A model generated the notes under the pieces. It was not told where the DNA came from. It ran no database searches and was given only the letters and a program-made list of their open reading frames with translations. Shown here piece after piece: positions 7,675-15,880 of a stretch of 64,000 nucleotides of DNA. The position numbers were made by a program, and so were the translations under genes. Where the stretch lies: assembly GCF_001425665.1 (NCBI RefSeq), contig NZ_LMCX01000002.1:310001-374000 (forward strand), given 5' to 3'. How positions within the stretch are numbered: the first letter of the stretch is position 1; the number at the start of each line of letters is the position of its first letter. The DNA is from Yonghaparkia sp. Root332. Lineage in GTDB: Bacteria > Actinomycetota > Actinomycetes > Actinomycetales > Microbacteriaceae.

Positions 7675-9214
7675 GAGCAGCGAACAGCACGACGACGCAG
7701 CCGCCCGCCTCCGCCGGGCGATCGACCAGGGCGCCGCCCCGGTCCTGTCCTCCGACATCGTCACGCAAGCCCCGGGTCGTCGCGCCCCGCGCCTCGTCAA
7801 CCACGGCCGCGTCGCGCGCACGGCCGGTGGCTCCGTGCTCGCCATCGCCGCCGTCACCGCGGCGTCCCTCGTCATCACCCAGCCGTTCGCCCCGCGCGCG
7901 CCGCTCTTCACCGCGGCCGGCGGCGCAGCCGAGCAGTCGGCGTTCGGCGCCGCCGCCGAGTCGAGCGACCTGCGTATCGGCGTCTGGAAGCAGTACGAGT
8001 ACGTCGCCGGCGACGGCCTCGCGACCTCCGGCGGCTCGGGCGCCGCCTACGCGCTCGAGCGCACCGGAGCCCCCGAGGCGACCCTCGACGGGCTCGCCGA
8101 CGTCTTCGACCTCGTGGGCGAGGCGGTGCGTGCGAGCTACTTCGACGAGAGCTACCCCTCGTACATCGTCGGCCCGGAGGACGGCTCGGCGCCCGCGCTC
8201 ACGATCACCTGGGCCGGCACCGCCAGCTGGTGGTACAGCGACCCCGCCGCGAGCGGGTGGACGAGCTGCGCGGTCCCGGGCGACGTCGGGGCGGACGGGA
8301 CCGCCGGAGAGGCTCCGGCTGACGAGCCGCTGCCCGAGATCGCGCCCGAGATCTGCGAGCCCGTGCCGCCCACCGGCGGCGCGATGCCGAGCGAGGATGA
8401 GGCGCGCGACGAGGCCGCCGCGATCCTGACCGCGACCGGGCTCGACGTCGATGCGGAGGACATCCGCGTCACCGCCGACGACTGGCAGACCGTCGCGAGC
8501 GCGAACCTCGTCGTCGACGGCGTAGAGACCGCCCTCGACTGGGCCGTCGCGTGGGGCCCCGGCGGCGAGATCGCGTGGGCCTACGGGCACGCCGTCGACA
8601 TCGTGGGCCGGGGCACGTTCGGCACCGTCTCGGAGCGCGACGCCGTCTCCCGACTCTCCGACGGCCGCTGGTTCGGCGCGGCGGGCCCCGAGTTCCAGGG
8701 CGGAGGCGTCGGCATCGCCGAGATGGCCGGCGACGCCGCCTTCGAGCAGGGGATGCCCGGCACCGACGGCGACGGAGCCACCGGATCGAGCGGCGCGGCC
8801 GTCGACCCCGGCACCGAGCCCGCTCCGGCGCCGACCGACTCGGCCCCGCCCGCGGAGCCCGTCCCGAGCGAGCCCGCGCCCGAGCCTGCACCGGTCGACC
8901 CGGTCGAGCCCGCGCCGACCGAGCCGGAGCCCGTCGCGCCGACCCCGATCGACCCGAGCGAGCCGCCCGTCGTCGAGCCCGAGCCTCTGCCCGAGCCGAC
9001 CCCCGAGGTCGAGATCGTCACGGTGAACGAGGCCGAGGCGACGCTCCTGCTCATGTGGGACTCGGAGGGCGACGCGTGGCTCGTCCCCGGCTACGCCTAC
9101 CGGCAGGCCGAGGGCTGGTGGAGCTCGGTGGTCTCGCTCGTCGAGGGCGTCATCGCCCTCCCCGAGCCGATCGAGTACCGCATCGAGCCGATGCCGCTCC
9201 CCGCTGAGGAGTAG
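7673..9214 (+). CDS. Single-span membrane protein with Pro/Glu-rich linker, possible anti-sigma partner
   Basis: A 513-residue protein of unrecognised family. Residues 1-48 are polar and would be cytoplasmic, 50-70 form one hydrophobic span (SVLAIAAVTAASLVITQ), and the rest would be outside the cell. The outer part has a mixed globular region (about 100-340, with DLRIGVWKQYEYVAG and a DEARDEAAAILTATGLD segment), then a ~90-residue linker of PEP/PAP/EPT repeats (about 365-450), then a short C-terminal domain with LLLMWDSEGDAWLVPGY. Its position right after an ECF sigma gene and its one-span topology suggest an anti-sigma or signal-sensing role; this is inference, since the short cytoplasmic part shows no known anti-sigma motif. 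Confidence 0.75.
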   Translation: MSSEQHDDAAARLRRAIDQGAAPVLSSDIVTQAPGRRAPRLVNHGRVARTAGGSVLAIAAVTAASLVITQPFAPRAPLFTAAGGAAEQSAFGAAAESSDLRIGVWKQYEYVAGDGLATSGGSGAAYALERTGAPEATLDGLADVFDLVGEAVRASYFDESYPSYIVGPEDGSAPALTITWAGTASWWYSDPAASGWTSCAVPGDVGADGTAGEAPADEPLPEIAPEICEPVPPTGGAMPSEDEARDEAAAILTATGLDVDAEDIRVTADDWQTVASANLVVDGVETALDWAVAWGPGGEIAWAYGHAVDIVGRGTFGTVSERDAVSRLSDGRWFGAAGPEFQGGGVGIAEMAGDAAFEQGMPGTDGDGATGSSGAAVDPGTEPAPAPTDSAPPAEPVPSEPAPEPAPVDPVEPAPTEPEPVAPTPIDPSEPPVVEPEPLPEPTPEVEIVTVNEAEATLLLMWDSEGDAWLVPGYAYRQAEGWWSSVVSLVEGVIALPEPIEYRIEPMPLPAEE

Positions 9215-9241
9215 GCGCTCCGACTCGCCCCGTCGCGCGCA

Positions 9242-9287
9242 GCGCGCTGCGCCGCAGGAGCGGCGGCGCAGCCAGGAATGAACACAG
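9242..9287 (-). repeat. tRNA-trailer stem-loop repeat, copy A (3' of tRNA-Gly)
   Basis: A 42-base unit (9242-9283) plus 4 bases abuts the tRNA-Gly gene on its 3' side. It contains a perfect 10-bp stem, GCTGCGCCGC (9246-9255) with GCGGCGCAGC (9263-9272), loop AGGAGCG, then CCAGGAATGAAC. Two more copies lie beside tRNA-Arg at 45527-45615 with the same spacing. In the tRNA transcript it would form a 3' hairpin, perhaps a terminator or processing signal; a dispersed repeat that targets tRNA 3' ends is the alternative. Confidence 0.85.
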
Positions 9288-9358
9288 AGGGGATGACGGG
9301 AATCGAACCCGCACCATCAGTTTGGAAGACTGAGGCTCTACCATTGAGCTACATCCCC
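9288..9358 (-). tRNA. tRNA-Gly (anticodon UCC)
   Basis: A 71-base cloverleaf on the reverse strand. The acceptor stem pairs GGGGATG with CATCCCC, the D arm is GCTC-AATGGTA-GAGC, the anticodon stem TCAGT/ACTGA carries loop CTTCCAA giving anticodon UCC, and the T arm contains GGTTCGATTCC-type pairing. CCA is not encoded. A stem-loop repeat follows its 3' end after four bases. Confidence 0.96.
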
Positions 9359-9438
9359 ACGAGGCCGAACCGGCCGCGTGCGGGAGCCAGCGTATCGCAT
9401 CCCGATCTGCTCTCGGCGGCGGTGCCCCGCGGCTCGGC

Positions 9439-9444
9439 TAGACT
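9439..9444 (+). promoter_or_regulatory. Possible -10 box upstream of tRNA-Pro and tig
   Basis: TAGACT in the 149-base gap between the divergent tRNA genes could serve tRNA-Pro, with transcription starting around 9451. No convincing -35 was seen. Nothing else was recognised in this gap. Confidence 0.3.
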
Positions 9445-9507
9445 TGCCGAGGCCGTTTTGCAGAGACCCCGTGTCTTCCGCCCAACTGGTCGATGGTCGC
9501 CAGTCAT

Positions 9508-9585
9508 CGGGGCGTAGCTCAGCTTGGCTAGAGCGCCCGCTTTGGGAGCGGGAGGCCGCAGGTTCAAATCCTGTCGCCCCGACCA
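9508..9585 (+). tRNA. tRNA-Pro (anticodon UGG)
   Basis: A 78-base gene including an encoded CCA (9583-9585). The acceptor stem pairs CGGGGCG with CGCCCCG, the anticodon stem CCCGC/GCGGG carries loop TTTGGGA giving anticodon UGG, and the T arm is CAGG-TTCAAAT-CCTG. It ends 37 bases before the trigger factor start, so tig may be read from the tRNA promoter. Confidence 0.96.
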
Positions 9586-9622
9586 GACCCATCAGCCCCG
9601 AAAACCTCAGGAGAATCCCCAA

Positions 9623-10984
9623 TTGGTCCAGTCCACGGTTGAGAAGCTCAGCGCCACCCGCGTCAAGATCGCCATCACGGTGACGCCCGACGAGCTCAAG
9701 CCCAGCATCGATCACGCGTACAAGCACATCGCCGAGTCGGTGAACATCCCGGGCTTCCGCAAGGGCAAGGTGCCGCCGCCCATCATCGACCAGCGCGTCG
9801 GCCGGGGCGAGGTCATCAACCACGCCGTGAGCGAGGGGCTCGACAAGTTCTTCCGCGACGCTGTGCAGGAGCAGAAGCTCCGCACGCTCGGCCGCCCCTC
9901 TGCCGACGTCACCGAGTGGCCGAACGAGAAGGACTTCTCCGGCGACCTCAAGGTCGAGATCGAGGTGGATGTCCGCCCCGAGTTCGAGATCCCCGCCTAC
10001 GAGGGCGTCGAGATCACGGTCGACGCGGCCGAGGTCTCCGACGAGGAGGTCCAGTCGGAGCTCGAGAACCTGCGCGGCCGCTTCGGCACGCTCGTCACCG
10101 TCGACCGCCCCGCCACGTCGGGCGACTTCGTCCAGATCGACCTCGTCGCCACCGTCGGCGGCACGACCGTCGACACCGCGAGCTCGATCTCGTACGAGGT
10201 CGGCTCGGGCGAGCTCATCGAGGGCATCGACGAGGCGCTCGACTCGCTCAGCGCGGGCGAGACCACGACCTTCGAGTCGGTCCTGCTCGGCGGCGACCAC
10301 GAGGGCGAGACCGCCCAGATCGAGGTCACCCTCCAGTCGGTCAAGGAGCGCGAGCTCCCCGAGGCCGACGACGACTTCGCGCAGATCGCGAGCCAGTTCG
10401 ACACGATCGGCGAGCTGACCGACGACATCCGCGAGCAGGTCAAGCGCCAGAAGGCCTTCGGCCAGGGCGCGCAGGCCCGCGACCTCCTTCTCGAGAAGCT
10501 GCTCGAGCAGGTCGAGATCCCCGTGCCCGAGGCGCTCGTCGAGACCGAGGTGCACCGCCACCTCGAGAACGAGAACCGCCTCGAGGACGACGTGCACCGC
10601 GCCGAGGTCACCGAGTCGACGCAGAAGACGTTCACGAGCCAGATCTTCCTCGACGCTCTCGCCGAGAAGGAGGAGGTCAAGGTCAGCCAGCAGGAGCTCA
10701 CCCAGTACCTGATCCAGGGCGCGGCGCAGTACAACATGGAGCCGGGCGAGTTCATCAAGGTCCTCGACCAGAACGGCCAGATCCCGCAGATGGTCGGCGA
10801 GGTCGCCCGCTCGAAGGCGCTCTCGATCGCCCTCAGCAAGGCGAAGGTCGTCGACAGCAGCGGCGAGGCCGTCGACCTGTCGGCGTTCACGGCCGCCGCG
10901 ACAGCTCCCGTCGCCGACTCGGTCGTCACCGACGACGAGGGCGACGACCACGCCGGTCACGACCACGAGGGCCACGACCACTAG
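9623..10984 (+). CDS. tig: Trigger factor (ribosome-associated chaperone)
   Basis: A 453-residue protein of normal trigger-factor length. It folds nascent chains at the ribosome exit tunnel and has peptidyl-prolyl isomerase activity. The N-terminal ribosome-binding signature GFRKGKVP is at residues 44-51; the FKBP-type domain spans about 155-245 (SGDFVQIDL to VKERELPE); the long helical C-terminal chaperone domain follows. The start is TTG at 9623, chosen because AGGAGA lies eight bases upstream and family homology begins with VQSTVEKLS. The last 15 residues are unusually rich in His and Asp ([13 protein letters not shown]), a possible metal-binding tail. A hairpin follows the stop. Confidence 0.97.
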   Translation: MVQSTVEKLSATRVKIAITVTPDELKPSIDHAYKHIAESVNIPGFRKGKVPPPIIDQRVGRGEVINHAVSEGLDKFFRDAVQEQKLRTLGRPSADVTEWPNEKDFSGDLKVEIEVDVRPEFEIPAYEGVEITVDAAEVSDEEVQSELENLRGRFGTLVTVDRPATSGDFVQIDLVATVGGTTVDTASSISYEVGSGELIEGIDEALDSLSAGETTTFESVLLGGDHEGETAQIEVTLQSVKERELPEADDDFAQIASQFDTIGELTDDIREQVKRQKAFGQGAQARDLLLEKLLEQVEIPVPEALVETEVHRHLENENRLEDDVHRAEVTESTQKTFTSQIFLDALAEKEEVKVSQQELTQYLIQGAAQYNMEPGEFIKVLDQNGQIPQMVGEVARSKALSIALSKAKVVDSSGEAVDLSAFTAAATAPVADSVVTDDEGDDHAGHDHEGHDH

Positions 10985-11003
10985 TCGTCCCCGCAGTCAC
11001 GCC

Positions 11004-11034
11004 GACGGGCCCGGAGCATCTCGCTCCGGCCCGT
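11004..11034. terminator. Hairpin after tig
   Basis: GACGGGCCCGGAGC (11004-11017) pairs with GCTCCGGCCCGTC (11022-11034) with one bulged C. It lies between tig and a convergent reverse gene, so it may end both transcripts. Confidence 0.6.
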
Positions 11035-11041
11035 CGTCCGT

Positions 11042-11452
11042 TCACCCGAGCCGCAGCTCCAGAACTCGCTCGTGGCGGGCGAGCCGTCTGCGTTCGCGGC
11101 CGAAAGTCCAGGCCGCCGCCCCGGCCGCCGCGAGACCCACGCTCGCGACCGCGAGCATCGAAAGGGTAAGGTCCGGCTCCACGACGGTCGTGCCGCCGTC
11201 GACGGCGGGGAAGACGCACCGCAGCCCGAGCGGCCACGCGCTCGGCTCGCCGATCGGCATCGCCGTCTCGCTCGCGAGCGCGCCCGGTCCTGCGCCGACG
11301 CTGAGGCATGTCGCCTGCGCGGCGCCAGCGTCCGAGTACCGCATCATTGCGCCCGCCACGCTCGCCGCGAGCACAAGCGCGAGTGCGCCGGAGATGAGAG
11401 CTGCGACGAGGGCGGACGTTCCAACGAACTGCAGGCGGCGGGAAGGGCGCAT
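11042..11452 (-). CDS. Small two-span membrane protein of unknown function
   Basis: A 136-residue protein, family not recognised. Residues about 10-38 form one hydrophobic span (ALVAALISGALALVLAASVAGA), residues about 95-118 a second (LSMLAVASVGLAAAGAAAW), and the tail is basic (FGRERRRLARHERV). The loop between them would be outside and holds two cysteines (ATCLSVG and GLRCVFP) that could form a disulphide. The ATG at 11452 is preferred to a GTG at 11470 because GAGGAAG lies nine bases upstream of it. It sits between tig and a GNAT gene on the reverse strand, 69 bases after the latter; co-transcription is possible. Confidence 0.6.
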   Translation of the reverse strand: MRPSRRLQFVGTSALVAALISGALALVLAASVAGAMMRYSDAGAAQATCLSVGAGPGALASETAMPIGEPSAWPLGLRCVFPAVDGGTTVVEPDLTLSMLAVASVGLAAAGAAAWTFGRERRRLARHERVLELRLG

Positions 11453-11521
11453 GACTGTAGTCTTCCTCACTTACCGCGGCGCGTGTGGCTCACGCGTCGA
11501 GGTGGCGCCATGTGAGGCAGT

Positions 11522-12118
11522 TCACCCGAGCCGCAGGCCGAGGATGAGCCCGCCGTCGTCCTCGACGGCGACCTCCGTGAATCCGAGGTGCCAGTAGAAC
11601 CCGATCGCGGGGGCATTCGCGGGCTCGACCCCGAGGTGCACGCCGCTCGCGCCGCGCTGCTCAAGCCGCTCGATTAGCCGCTCGATGAGCATCCGCCCGA
11701 TGCCCTGCCCCTGCGCGCGCGGCAGGAGGTCGATGTGGAAGTGGGCGGGGAACGGCCCGGTGATCGTCAGCGGCGTGAGATCGGGGCGGTGGATGCTCCG
11801 CACGAGCTCCGCGTCGGCCTCGCGTCGCTCCACGCCGAGTCGGTACCGCTCGCGCAGCGCGGGCCACCACTCGCGCCCGCACCACTCCTCGAAGTCGGAG
11901 GTCGACGCGACTCCCACGAGGTACCCGGCGAGACCCGCGTCGTCCTCGACGACCTCGCACATGGCCGGGTCGTGCACCGACTGCGGCCCGGCCCAGTGGT
12001 GTCCGAGCAGGTCGGGGTCGTCGTGCAGCGCCGACGCATCCGAGCCCGCGTCGCCGGTCAGCAGGCACACGCGGTAGAGGGCCGGGAGGTCGGCGGGGGA
12101 GGGCCGCCGGAATCGCAT
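11522..12118 (-). CDS. GNAT-family N-acetyltransferase
   Basis: A 198-residue protein beginning MRFRRPSPADLPALYRVC. The acetyl-CoA-binding signature is clear: LLPRAQGQGIGRMLIERLIERL around residues 125-145, followed by LGVEPANAPAIGFYWHLGFTEV, the classic GNAT C-terminal half. These enzymes transfer acetyl groups to amines; substrate unknown. The long insert with SDFEEWCGREWWPALRERY resembles the OGA-like / eukaryote-like GNAT branch in actinobacteria. A GTG at 12121 directly before this ATG is an equally good start, because TACCGT lies six bases before it (leaderless). It is divergent from clpP1. Confidence 0.85.
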   Translation of the reverse strand: MRFRRPSPADLPALYRVCLLTGDAGSDASALHDDPDLLGHHWAGPQSVHDPAMCEVVEDDAGLAGYLVGVASTSDFEEWCGREWWPALRERYRLGVERREADAELVRSIHRPDLTPLTITGPFPAHFHIDLLPRAQGQGIGRMLIERLIERLEQRGASGVHLGVEPANAPAIGFYWHLGFTEVAVEDDGGLILGLRLG

Positions 12119-12127
12119 CACGGGGCC

Positions 12128-12133
12128 ACGGTA
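12128..12133 (-). promoter_or_regulatory. -10 box of a leaderless promoter for the GNAT gene
   Basis: TACCGT on the reverse strand ends six bases before a GTG at 12121 and nine before the ATG at 12118. No ribosome site is present. Confidence 0.45.
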
Positions 12134-12196
12134 GCGACCCGCGCGACGCGTTCTCTGCCCACGGCGAACACGGCCGGGCTCGCGGGTTGGCTTCTG

Positions 12197-12202
12197 TAGA
12201 TT
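12197..12202 (+). promoter_or_regulatory. -10 box for the clpP1-clpP2 operon
   Basis: TAGATT lies 31 bases before the clpP1 ATG, giving a leader of about 25 bases that contains AGGAG (12220-12224). No consensus -35 or clear ClgR box was recognised. Confidence 0.4.
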
Positions 12203-12233
12203 CGAACCACGAGACGAACAGGAGCTCAACCCC

Positions 12234-12818
12234 ATGGCCGAACCGGCAATGCCCAACAGCGTTTTCGATCGACTCCTCAAGGACCGCATCATCTGGCTCG
12301 GTTCCGAGGTGCGCGACGACAACGCCAACGAGATCGCGGCGAAGCTGCTGCTCCTCGCTGCGGAGGACCCGCACAAGGACATCTACCTGTACATCAACTC
12401 GCCCGGCGGCTCGATCACGGCCGGCATGGCGATCTACGACACCATGCAGTTCGTGCCGAACGACATCGTCACGGTCGGCATCGGCATGGCGGCGTCGATG
12501 GGCCAGCTGCTGCTGACCGCGGGCACGAAGGGCAAGCGCTACATCACGCCCAACGCGCGCGTGCTGCTGCACCAGCCGCACGGCGGCTTCGGCGGCACGG
12601 CGAGCGACATCCAGACGCAGGCCCAGCTGATCTCCGACATGAAGCACCGTCTCGCGGCGATCACCGCCGAGGCGACGGGCAAGTCGGTCGAGCAGGTCAA
12701 CGCCGATGGCGACCGCGACCGCTGGTTCAACGCCGAGGAGGCCCTCGCGTACGGCTTCGTCGACCACATCCGCTCCTCGGCCACCGACATCGTCGGCGGC
12801 GGCGGAACCCAGGCCTAG
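12234..12818 (+). CDS. clpP1: ATP-dependent Clp protease proteolytic subunit 1
   Basis: A 194-residue serine peptidase subunit. The catalytic serine is Ser88 in GMAASMG, the histidine His113 in LLHQPHGG, and the aspartate falls in the [14 protein letters not shown] region. The [14 protein letters not shown] oxyanion segment is intact. In actinobacteria two different ClpP rings assemble into one ClpP1P2 barrel, fed by ClpX or ClpC, which degrades SsrA-tagged and misfolded proteins and is usually essential. AGGAG lies nine bases before the ATG. clpP2 follows after 29 bases, so they form one operon. Confidence 0.97.
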   Translation: MAEPAMPNSVFDRLLKDRIIWLGSEVRDDNANEIAAKLLLLAAEDPHKDIYLYINSPGGSITAGMAIYDTMQFVPNDIVTVGIGMAASMGQLLLTAGTKGKRYITPNARVLLHQPHGGFGGTASDIQTQAQLISDMKHRLAAITAEATGKSVEQVNADGDRDRWFNAEEALAYGFVDHIRSSATDIVGGGGTQA

Positions 12819-12847
12819 GCATCCGCGAGTACGAGAGAGAGACCCCC

Positions 12848-13510
12848 ATGGAGACCCCGAACCTCGGCGGCACCCCGCTCGCGATGCCGAGCAGCCGCTA
12901 CATCCTGCCCAGCTTCGAGGAGCGCACGGCCTACGGCTACAAGCGCCAGGACCCGTACGCGAAGCTCTTCGAGGACCGCATCATCTTCCTCGGTGTGCAG
13001 GTCGACGACGCGTCGGCCGACGACGTCATGGCCCAGCTGCTCGTCCTCGAGTCGCAGGACCCGGACCGCGACATCGTCATGTACATCAACAGCCCCGGCG
13101 GCTCGTTCACGGCCATGACGGCGATCTACGACACGATGCAGTACATCCGCCCGCAGATCCAGACGGTCGTGCTCGGCCAGGCGGCCTCGGCCGCCGCGGT
13201 GCTGCTCGCGGCGGGCTCGCCCGGCAAGCGCCTCGCGCTGCCGAACGCGCGCGTGCTCATCCACCAGCCGGCGACGGGTGACGCGGGCCGCGGCCAGGCG
13301 TCCGACATCGAGATCCAGGCGAAGGAGATCGCGCGCCTCCGCGAGTGGCTCGAGCACACGCTGTCGAAGCACTCGAACCGCACGGTCGAGCAGGTCAACA
13401 AGGACATCGATCGCGACAAGATCCTCATCGCCTCGGAAGCGCTCGAGTACGGCCTCATCGACCAGGTCCTCACGAGCCGCAAGACGCTCCCGGCGCTCAC
13501 CGCGAGCTGA
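12848..13510 (+). CDS. clpP2: ATP-dependent Clp protease proteolytic subunit 2
   Basis: A 220-residue ClpP with an N-terminal extension of about 25 residues (a propeptide-like stretch before [14 protein letters not shown]). Catalytic Ser114 sits in GQAASAAA, His139 in VLIHQPATG, and the Asp in [13 protein letters not shown]. It partners ClpP1 in a hetero-tetradecamer. The differing text after the catalytic histidine ([10 protein letters not shown] instead of PHGGFGGTA) is the usual ClpP2 mark. A purine-rich GAGAGAGA stretch precedes the ATG. A long perfect hairpin follows the stop and separates it from the reverse-strand copper cluster. Confidence 0.97.
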   Translation: METPNLGGTPLAMPSSRYILPSFEERTAYGYKRQDPYAKLFEDRIIFLGVQVDDASADDVMAQLLVLESQDPDRDIVMYINSPGGSFTAMTAIYDTMQYIRPQIQTVVLGQAASAAAVLLAAGSPGKRLALPNARVLIHQPATGDAGRGQASDIEIQAKEIARLREWLEHTLSKHSNRTVEQVNKDIDRDKILIASEALEYGLIDQVLTSRKTLPALTAS

Positions 13511-13540
13511 GCATCCGGCCGCGCCGACAGGCGGACGACC

Positions 13541-13576
13541 GCGGGCCCCGCATCCGATTCAGGATGCGGGGCCCGC
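13541..13576. terminator. Perfect 15-bp hairpin between clpP2 and the copper cluster
   Basis: GCGGGCCCCGCATCC (13541-13555) and GGATGCGGGGCCCGC (13562-13576) with a 6-base loop. It can terminate both convergent units. Confidence 0.75.
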
Positions 13577-13591
13577 GTCGTTCTCGCGCGT

Positions 13592-14215
13592 TCAGTCGCC
13601 CGCGGGGCGGCGCCGGTTCGCGAGCACGATGATCGTCGCGATGGCGGCCGCGGCGAGCAGCCCGCCGCCGATCCAGGCGACGCCGGCGAGCACGGTCGCG
13701 CTCTCGTCGGAGGCCGCACCGTCGCCGCGCGCGTCGTCGTCCCCGCCCGCGCCGGCCGCAGGCTCGCCGCCGCACTCGGGCGCCGTGGTCGAGCCCTCGG
13801 TGACGGGCTCGTCGCCCTCGGGCGCGTAGGTGAACGCGTACGTCTCCGACAGCGTGTGACCGTCGCTCGAGACGTACTGGAAGGTCATCGCGTACTCGCC
13901 CGGCTCGCCGAGCGCGGCGGGCGCGGCCATGGTCGCGCCGGTGACCTCGACGCACCCGTCGCCGTAGTAGAGCCCGTCGGCGTCGGTGACGACGATCGCG
14001 AAGGCGCCGTCGTTGCCCTCGAGCGTGAGGAGCGGGTTGTTCGCGGTGACCGTCCACGCCTCCGGCAGCGCGGTGATCGTCGCGCCGTCGGAGGGCGTGG
14101 AGTCGACGACGTAGTCGTGCGCGGCGGCCGGGGCCGCGAGCCCGAGGACGAGCGCGGCGGAGGCCGCGAGGGTCGCGACGCCGGCGCGGGCGACGCGCGC
14201 GATTGCGCGGCTCAC
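13592..14215 (-). CDS. CopC-domain copper-binding membrane-anchored protein
   Basis: A 207-residue secreted protein. The signal peptide ends after AAPAAA, leaving mature His as the first residue (HDYVVDSTPSDGA), which is the typical copper ligand of CopC proteins; a second ligand pattern SSDGHTLSE lies near residue 125. The CopC beta-barrel spans about 34-135, then an acidic Gly-rich linker, then a C-terminal membrane span (VAWIGGGLLAAAAIATIIVLA). CopC proteins bind Cu(II) outside the membrane and hand it to CopD-like importers. Its ATG overlaps the stop of the YcnI-like gene by four bases, so the two are co-translated. Confidence 0.92.
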   Translation of the reverse strand: MSRAIARVARAGVATLAASAALVLGLAAPAAAHDYVVDSTPSDGATITALPEAWTVTANNPLLTLEGNDGAFAIVVTDADGLYYGDGCVEVTGATMAAPAALGEPGEYAMTFQYVSSDGHTLSETYAFTYAPEGDEPVTEGSTTAPECGGEPAAGAGGDDDARGDGAASDESATVLAGVAWIGGGLLAAAAIATIIVLANRRRPAGD

Positions 14216-14973
14216 GAGGAGGCCCCGCGGCGACGCACGAGCGCGAGAGTGAGGGCGGCCGTCCCGGCGACGAGGCCGAGGGCGCCGAGGATGCGCGCGA
14301 TGAGGTCATCGCCTCCGCCGCTCGCCTCGCGCGTCGCGCTCGTGAGAGTCGCGGAGTCGTCGGCCTCGCTGTGCCCACCGGCGTCGGCGGAGTCGTGGTC
14401 GTCCTCCGCCGCGCCGTCGGTGAGGGTCACGACGGGCGCATCCTCGCCCGTCCAGGCGGCCGTGCCGACCTCGCACGTCTGCGTCGTCGGGAACTCGATG
14501 CGCTCGCCCGGCTCGCCCTCGGGCAGCGTCACCTGCAGGTCGAAGGCGGCGCGGTAGCCGTCGGCGAGCGGCGCGTCGGTCGCCGTGTAGACGATCTGCC
14601 CGACGCGCTCGGTGAGCGTGTCGTACTCGGTCTCGATCGGCGCGTCGAGCGGCACCATGACCTTCTCGACGCTCCAGCCGGCGTAGACGGTCGGCGCGAC
14701 CGTCGGGATGCTCTCGGGGATGTCGATCGTCACGACGGTCGTCGACGACCCCTCGCAGCCGTGCGACATCGAGAAGGTGACGAGCGCGCGGCCGCCGGGG
14801 GCGGTCGAGTCGCTCGAGGCGCTCACATGGGCGAAGGCGGCGGTCGGGCCGGCGATCGCGAGGCCGGCGCCCGCCGCGAGCGCGAGGGCGGCGATGCCCG
14901 CGCGGCGGGCGCGCGGAGCGCCAGCCGGAGCGGCAGCGGGGGCGGGGGCGGTGGACAGGGTTCGTGCGGTCAT
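14212..14973 (-). CDS. YcnI-like (DUF1775) copper-binding protein
   Basis: A 253-residue exported protein. A signal peptide ends at AAFA, so the mature chain again begins with His ([13 protein letters not shown]). The DUF1775 domain runs to about residue 175 with [30 protein letters not shown] and [11 protein letters not shown] His/Asp-rich linker and a C-terminal membrane span ([19 protein letters not shown]) follow. YcnI of Bacillus binds Cu(II) through its N-terminal His, an acidic residue and a Trp (brace site); the family occurs with CopC/CopD importers. GGAAGA lies about nine bases before the ATG. It is transcribed after the polytopic membrane gene and before the CopC gene. Confidence 0.92.
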   Translation of the reverse strand: MTARTLSTAPAPAAAPAGAPRARRAGIAALALAAGAGLAIAGPTAAFAHVSASSDSTAPGGRALVTFSMSHGCEGSSTTVVTIDIPESIPTVAPTVYAGWSVEKVMVPLDAPIETEYDTLTERVGQIVYTATDAPLADGYRAAFDLQVTLPEGEPGERIEFPTTQTCEVGTAAWTGEDAPVVTLTDGAAEDDHDSADAGGHSEADDSATLTSATREASGGGDDLIARILGALGLVAGTAALTLALVRRRGASS

Positions 14974-15061
14974 GGTCGTGCTTCTTCCGTGCGGGTGCGC
15001 CGGGCGCCCGGAGGCGGATCGACGGCGCGATGAATGTGGGGTCGCGGGATGCCCGGCGCGA

Positions 15062-15736
15062 CTAGCGCGCGAGCGCGACCGCGGGCGGCCCGCGCCGCCC
15101 CGAACCGCCGAGCACGACGACGGCCGGAAGGAGGCGCCGACCGGCGCCGCCGAGCGGGGCGCGACCGACCACGGGAGCCGCGGCCGCGACGACCGGCTCG
15201 AGCAGGCGCGCGAGCGCCAGCCCGAGCGCGTGCAGGGCCGCGGCGACGGCCTCCGAGCCTCGGCGCAGCAGCGCGTACGAGGTCAGGGCGGCGACGGCGT
15301 GGTGCAGCCCCATGAGCGCGGTCGCGCCGGCGAGCGGCGCGGCCGCCTCGACGGGGATGCCCGCGGGCGCGATCGCGACGGCGGCCGCCTCGATCGCGCC
15401 GTGCGCCGGGTGGCCGGCCGGGGCATCCGCGCCCGTGGCGACGGCGGCCCCGCCCGCCGGGCCCAGCAGCGAGAAGACGAGGTGAAAGACGGTCTGGTCG
15501 AGCGCGACGACGGCCGCGAGGCCGAGGCGCGACAGGCGGCCGGCACGGAGGGCCGAGAGCGCCGTCATACCGAGGAAGCCGGAGGCGCCGACGCCCACGA
15601 GAAGGGCGAGGGCGTGCGGTGCCGCGCCGCCCGCGAGGGTGTGGGCGGAGGCCGCGACGACCGTGGTGACGAGGGCGACGATCCACGACGCGGCGACGCG
15701 CGAGCGTCGGGCGGCCAGGTCGGCGTGCATCCTCAT
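15062..15736 (-). CDS. His-containing polytopic membrane protein of the copper cluster
   Basis: A 224-residue protein, family not named with confidence. It has about five hydrophobic segments; histidines fall inside or beside them: SAHTLAGG near residue 30, FHLVFSLLG near 85, GHPAHG near 110 and GLHHAVAAL near 140. The C-terminal ~70 residues are Ala/Pro-rich and may be disordered. It is the first gene of a unit with the YcnI-like and CopC genes, so a role in moving or sensing copper in the membrane is a fair inference. It takes the place where a CopD domain would be expected, but no CopD motif is visible. Starts at 15736 or 15730 are both possible; GGAAGGG precedes them. Confidence 0.65.
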   Translation of the reverse strand: MRMHADLAARRSRVAASWIVALVTTVVAASAHTLAGGAAPHALALLVGVGASGFLGMTALSALRAGRLSRLGLAAVVALDQTVFHLVFSLLGPAGGAAVATGADAPAGHPAHGAIEAAAVAIAPAGIPVEAAAPLAGATALMGLHHAVAALTSYALLRRGSEAVAAALHALGLALARLLEPVVAAAAPVVGRAPLGGAGRRLLPAVVVLGGSGRRGPPAVALAR

Positions 15737-15745
15737 GTCCCTTCC

Positions 15746-15751
15746 AGGGTA
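15746..15751 (-). promoter_or_regulatory. -10 box for the copper cluster
   Basis: TACCCT on the reverse strand lies 9 to 15 bases before the two candidate starts, so the leader is at most a few bases and contains the ribosome site GGAAGGG. Confidence 0.35.
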
Positions 15752-15848
15752 CGCCCGCGGCGGCGGGTCGAGCTGTGTTCGGAGCGGGGCCCGCGAGCGA
15801 CGGGCGCGCGGGGGAGCGCGGCGCGTCACGAACGTCGGCTCGTCGGGC

Positions 15849-15854
15849 TAGGCT
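15849..15854 (+). promoter_or_regulatory. -10 box for clpX
   Basis: TAGGCT lies 26 bases before the clpX ATG. The short leader holds GGGAGGAGGG as ribosome site. No clear -35 or ClgR site was recognised. Confidence 0.4.
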
Positions 15855-15880
15855 CGGGGTCAACCAGGGAGGAGGGCGCA

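Noticed and set aside
9242-9358. Integration site (att) of a mobile element at tRNA-Gly
   Set aside because: No integrase or second copy of the tRNA 3' end is present, and the repeat lies outside the tRNA sequence.
14708-15880. An upstream extension of the clpX frame
   Set aside because: It overlaps the YcnI-like gene and the polytopic membrane gene, and ClpX homology, a ribosome site and a -10 all point to 15881.
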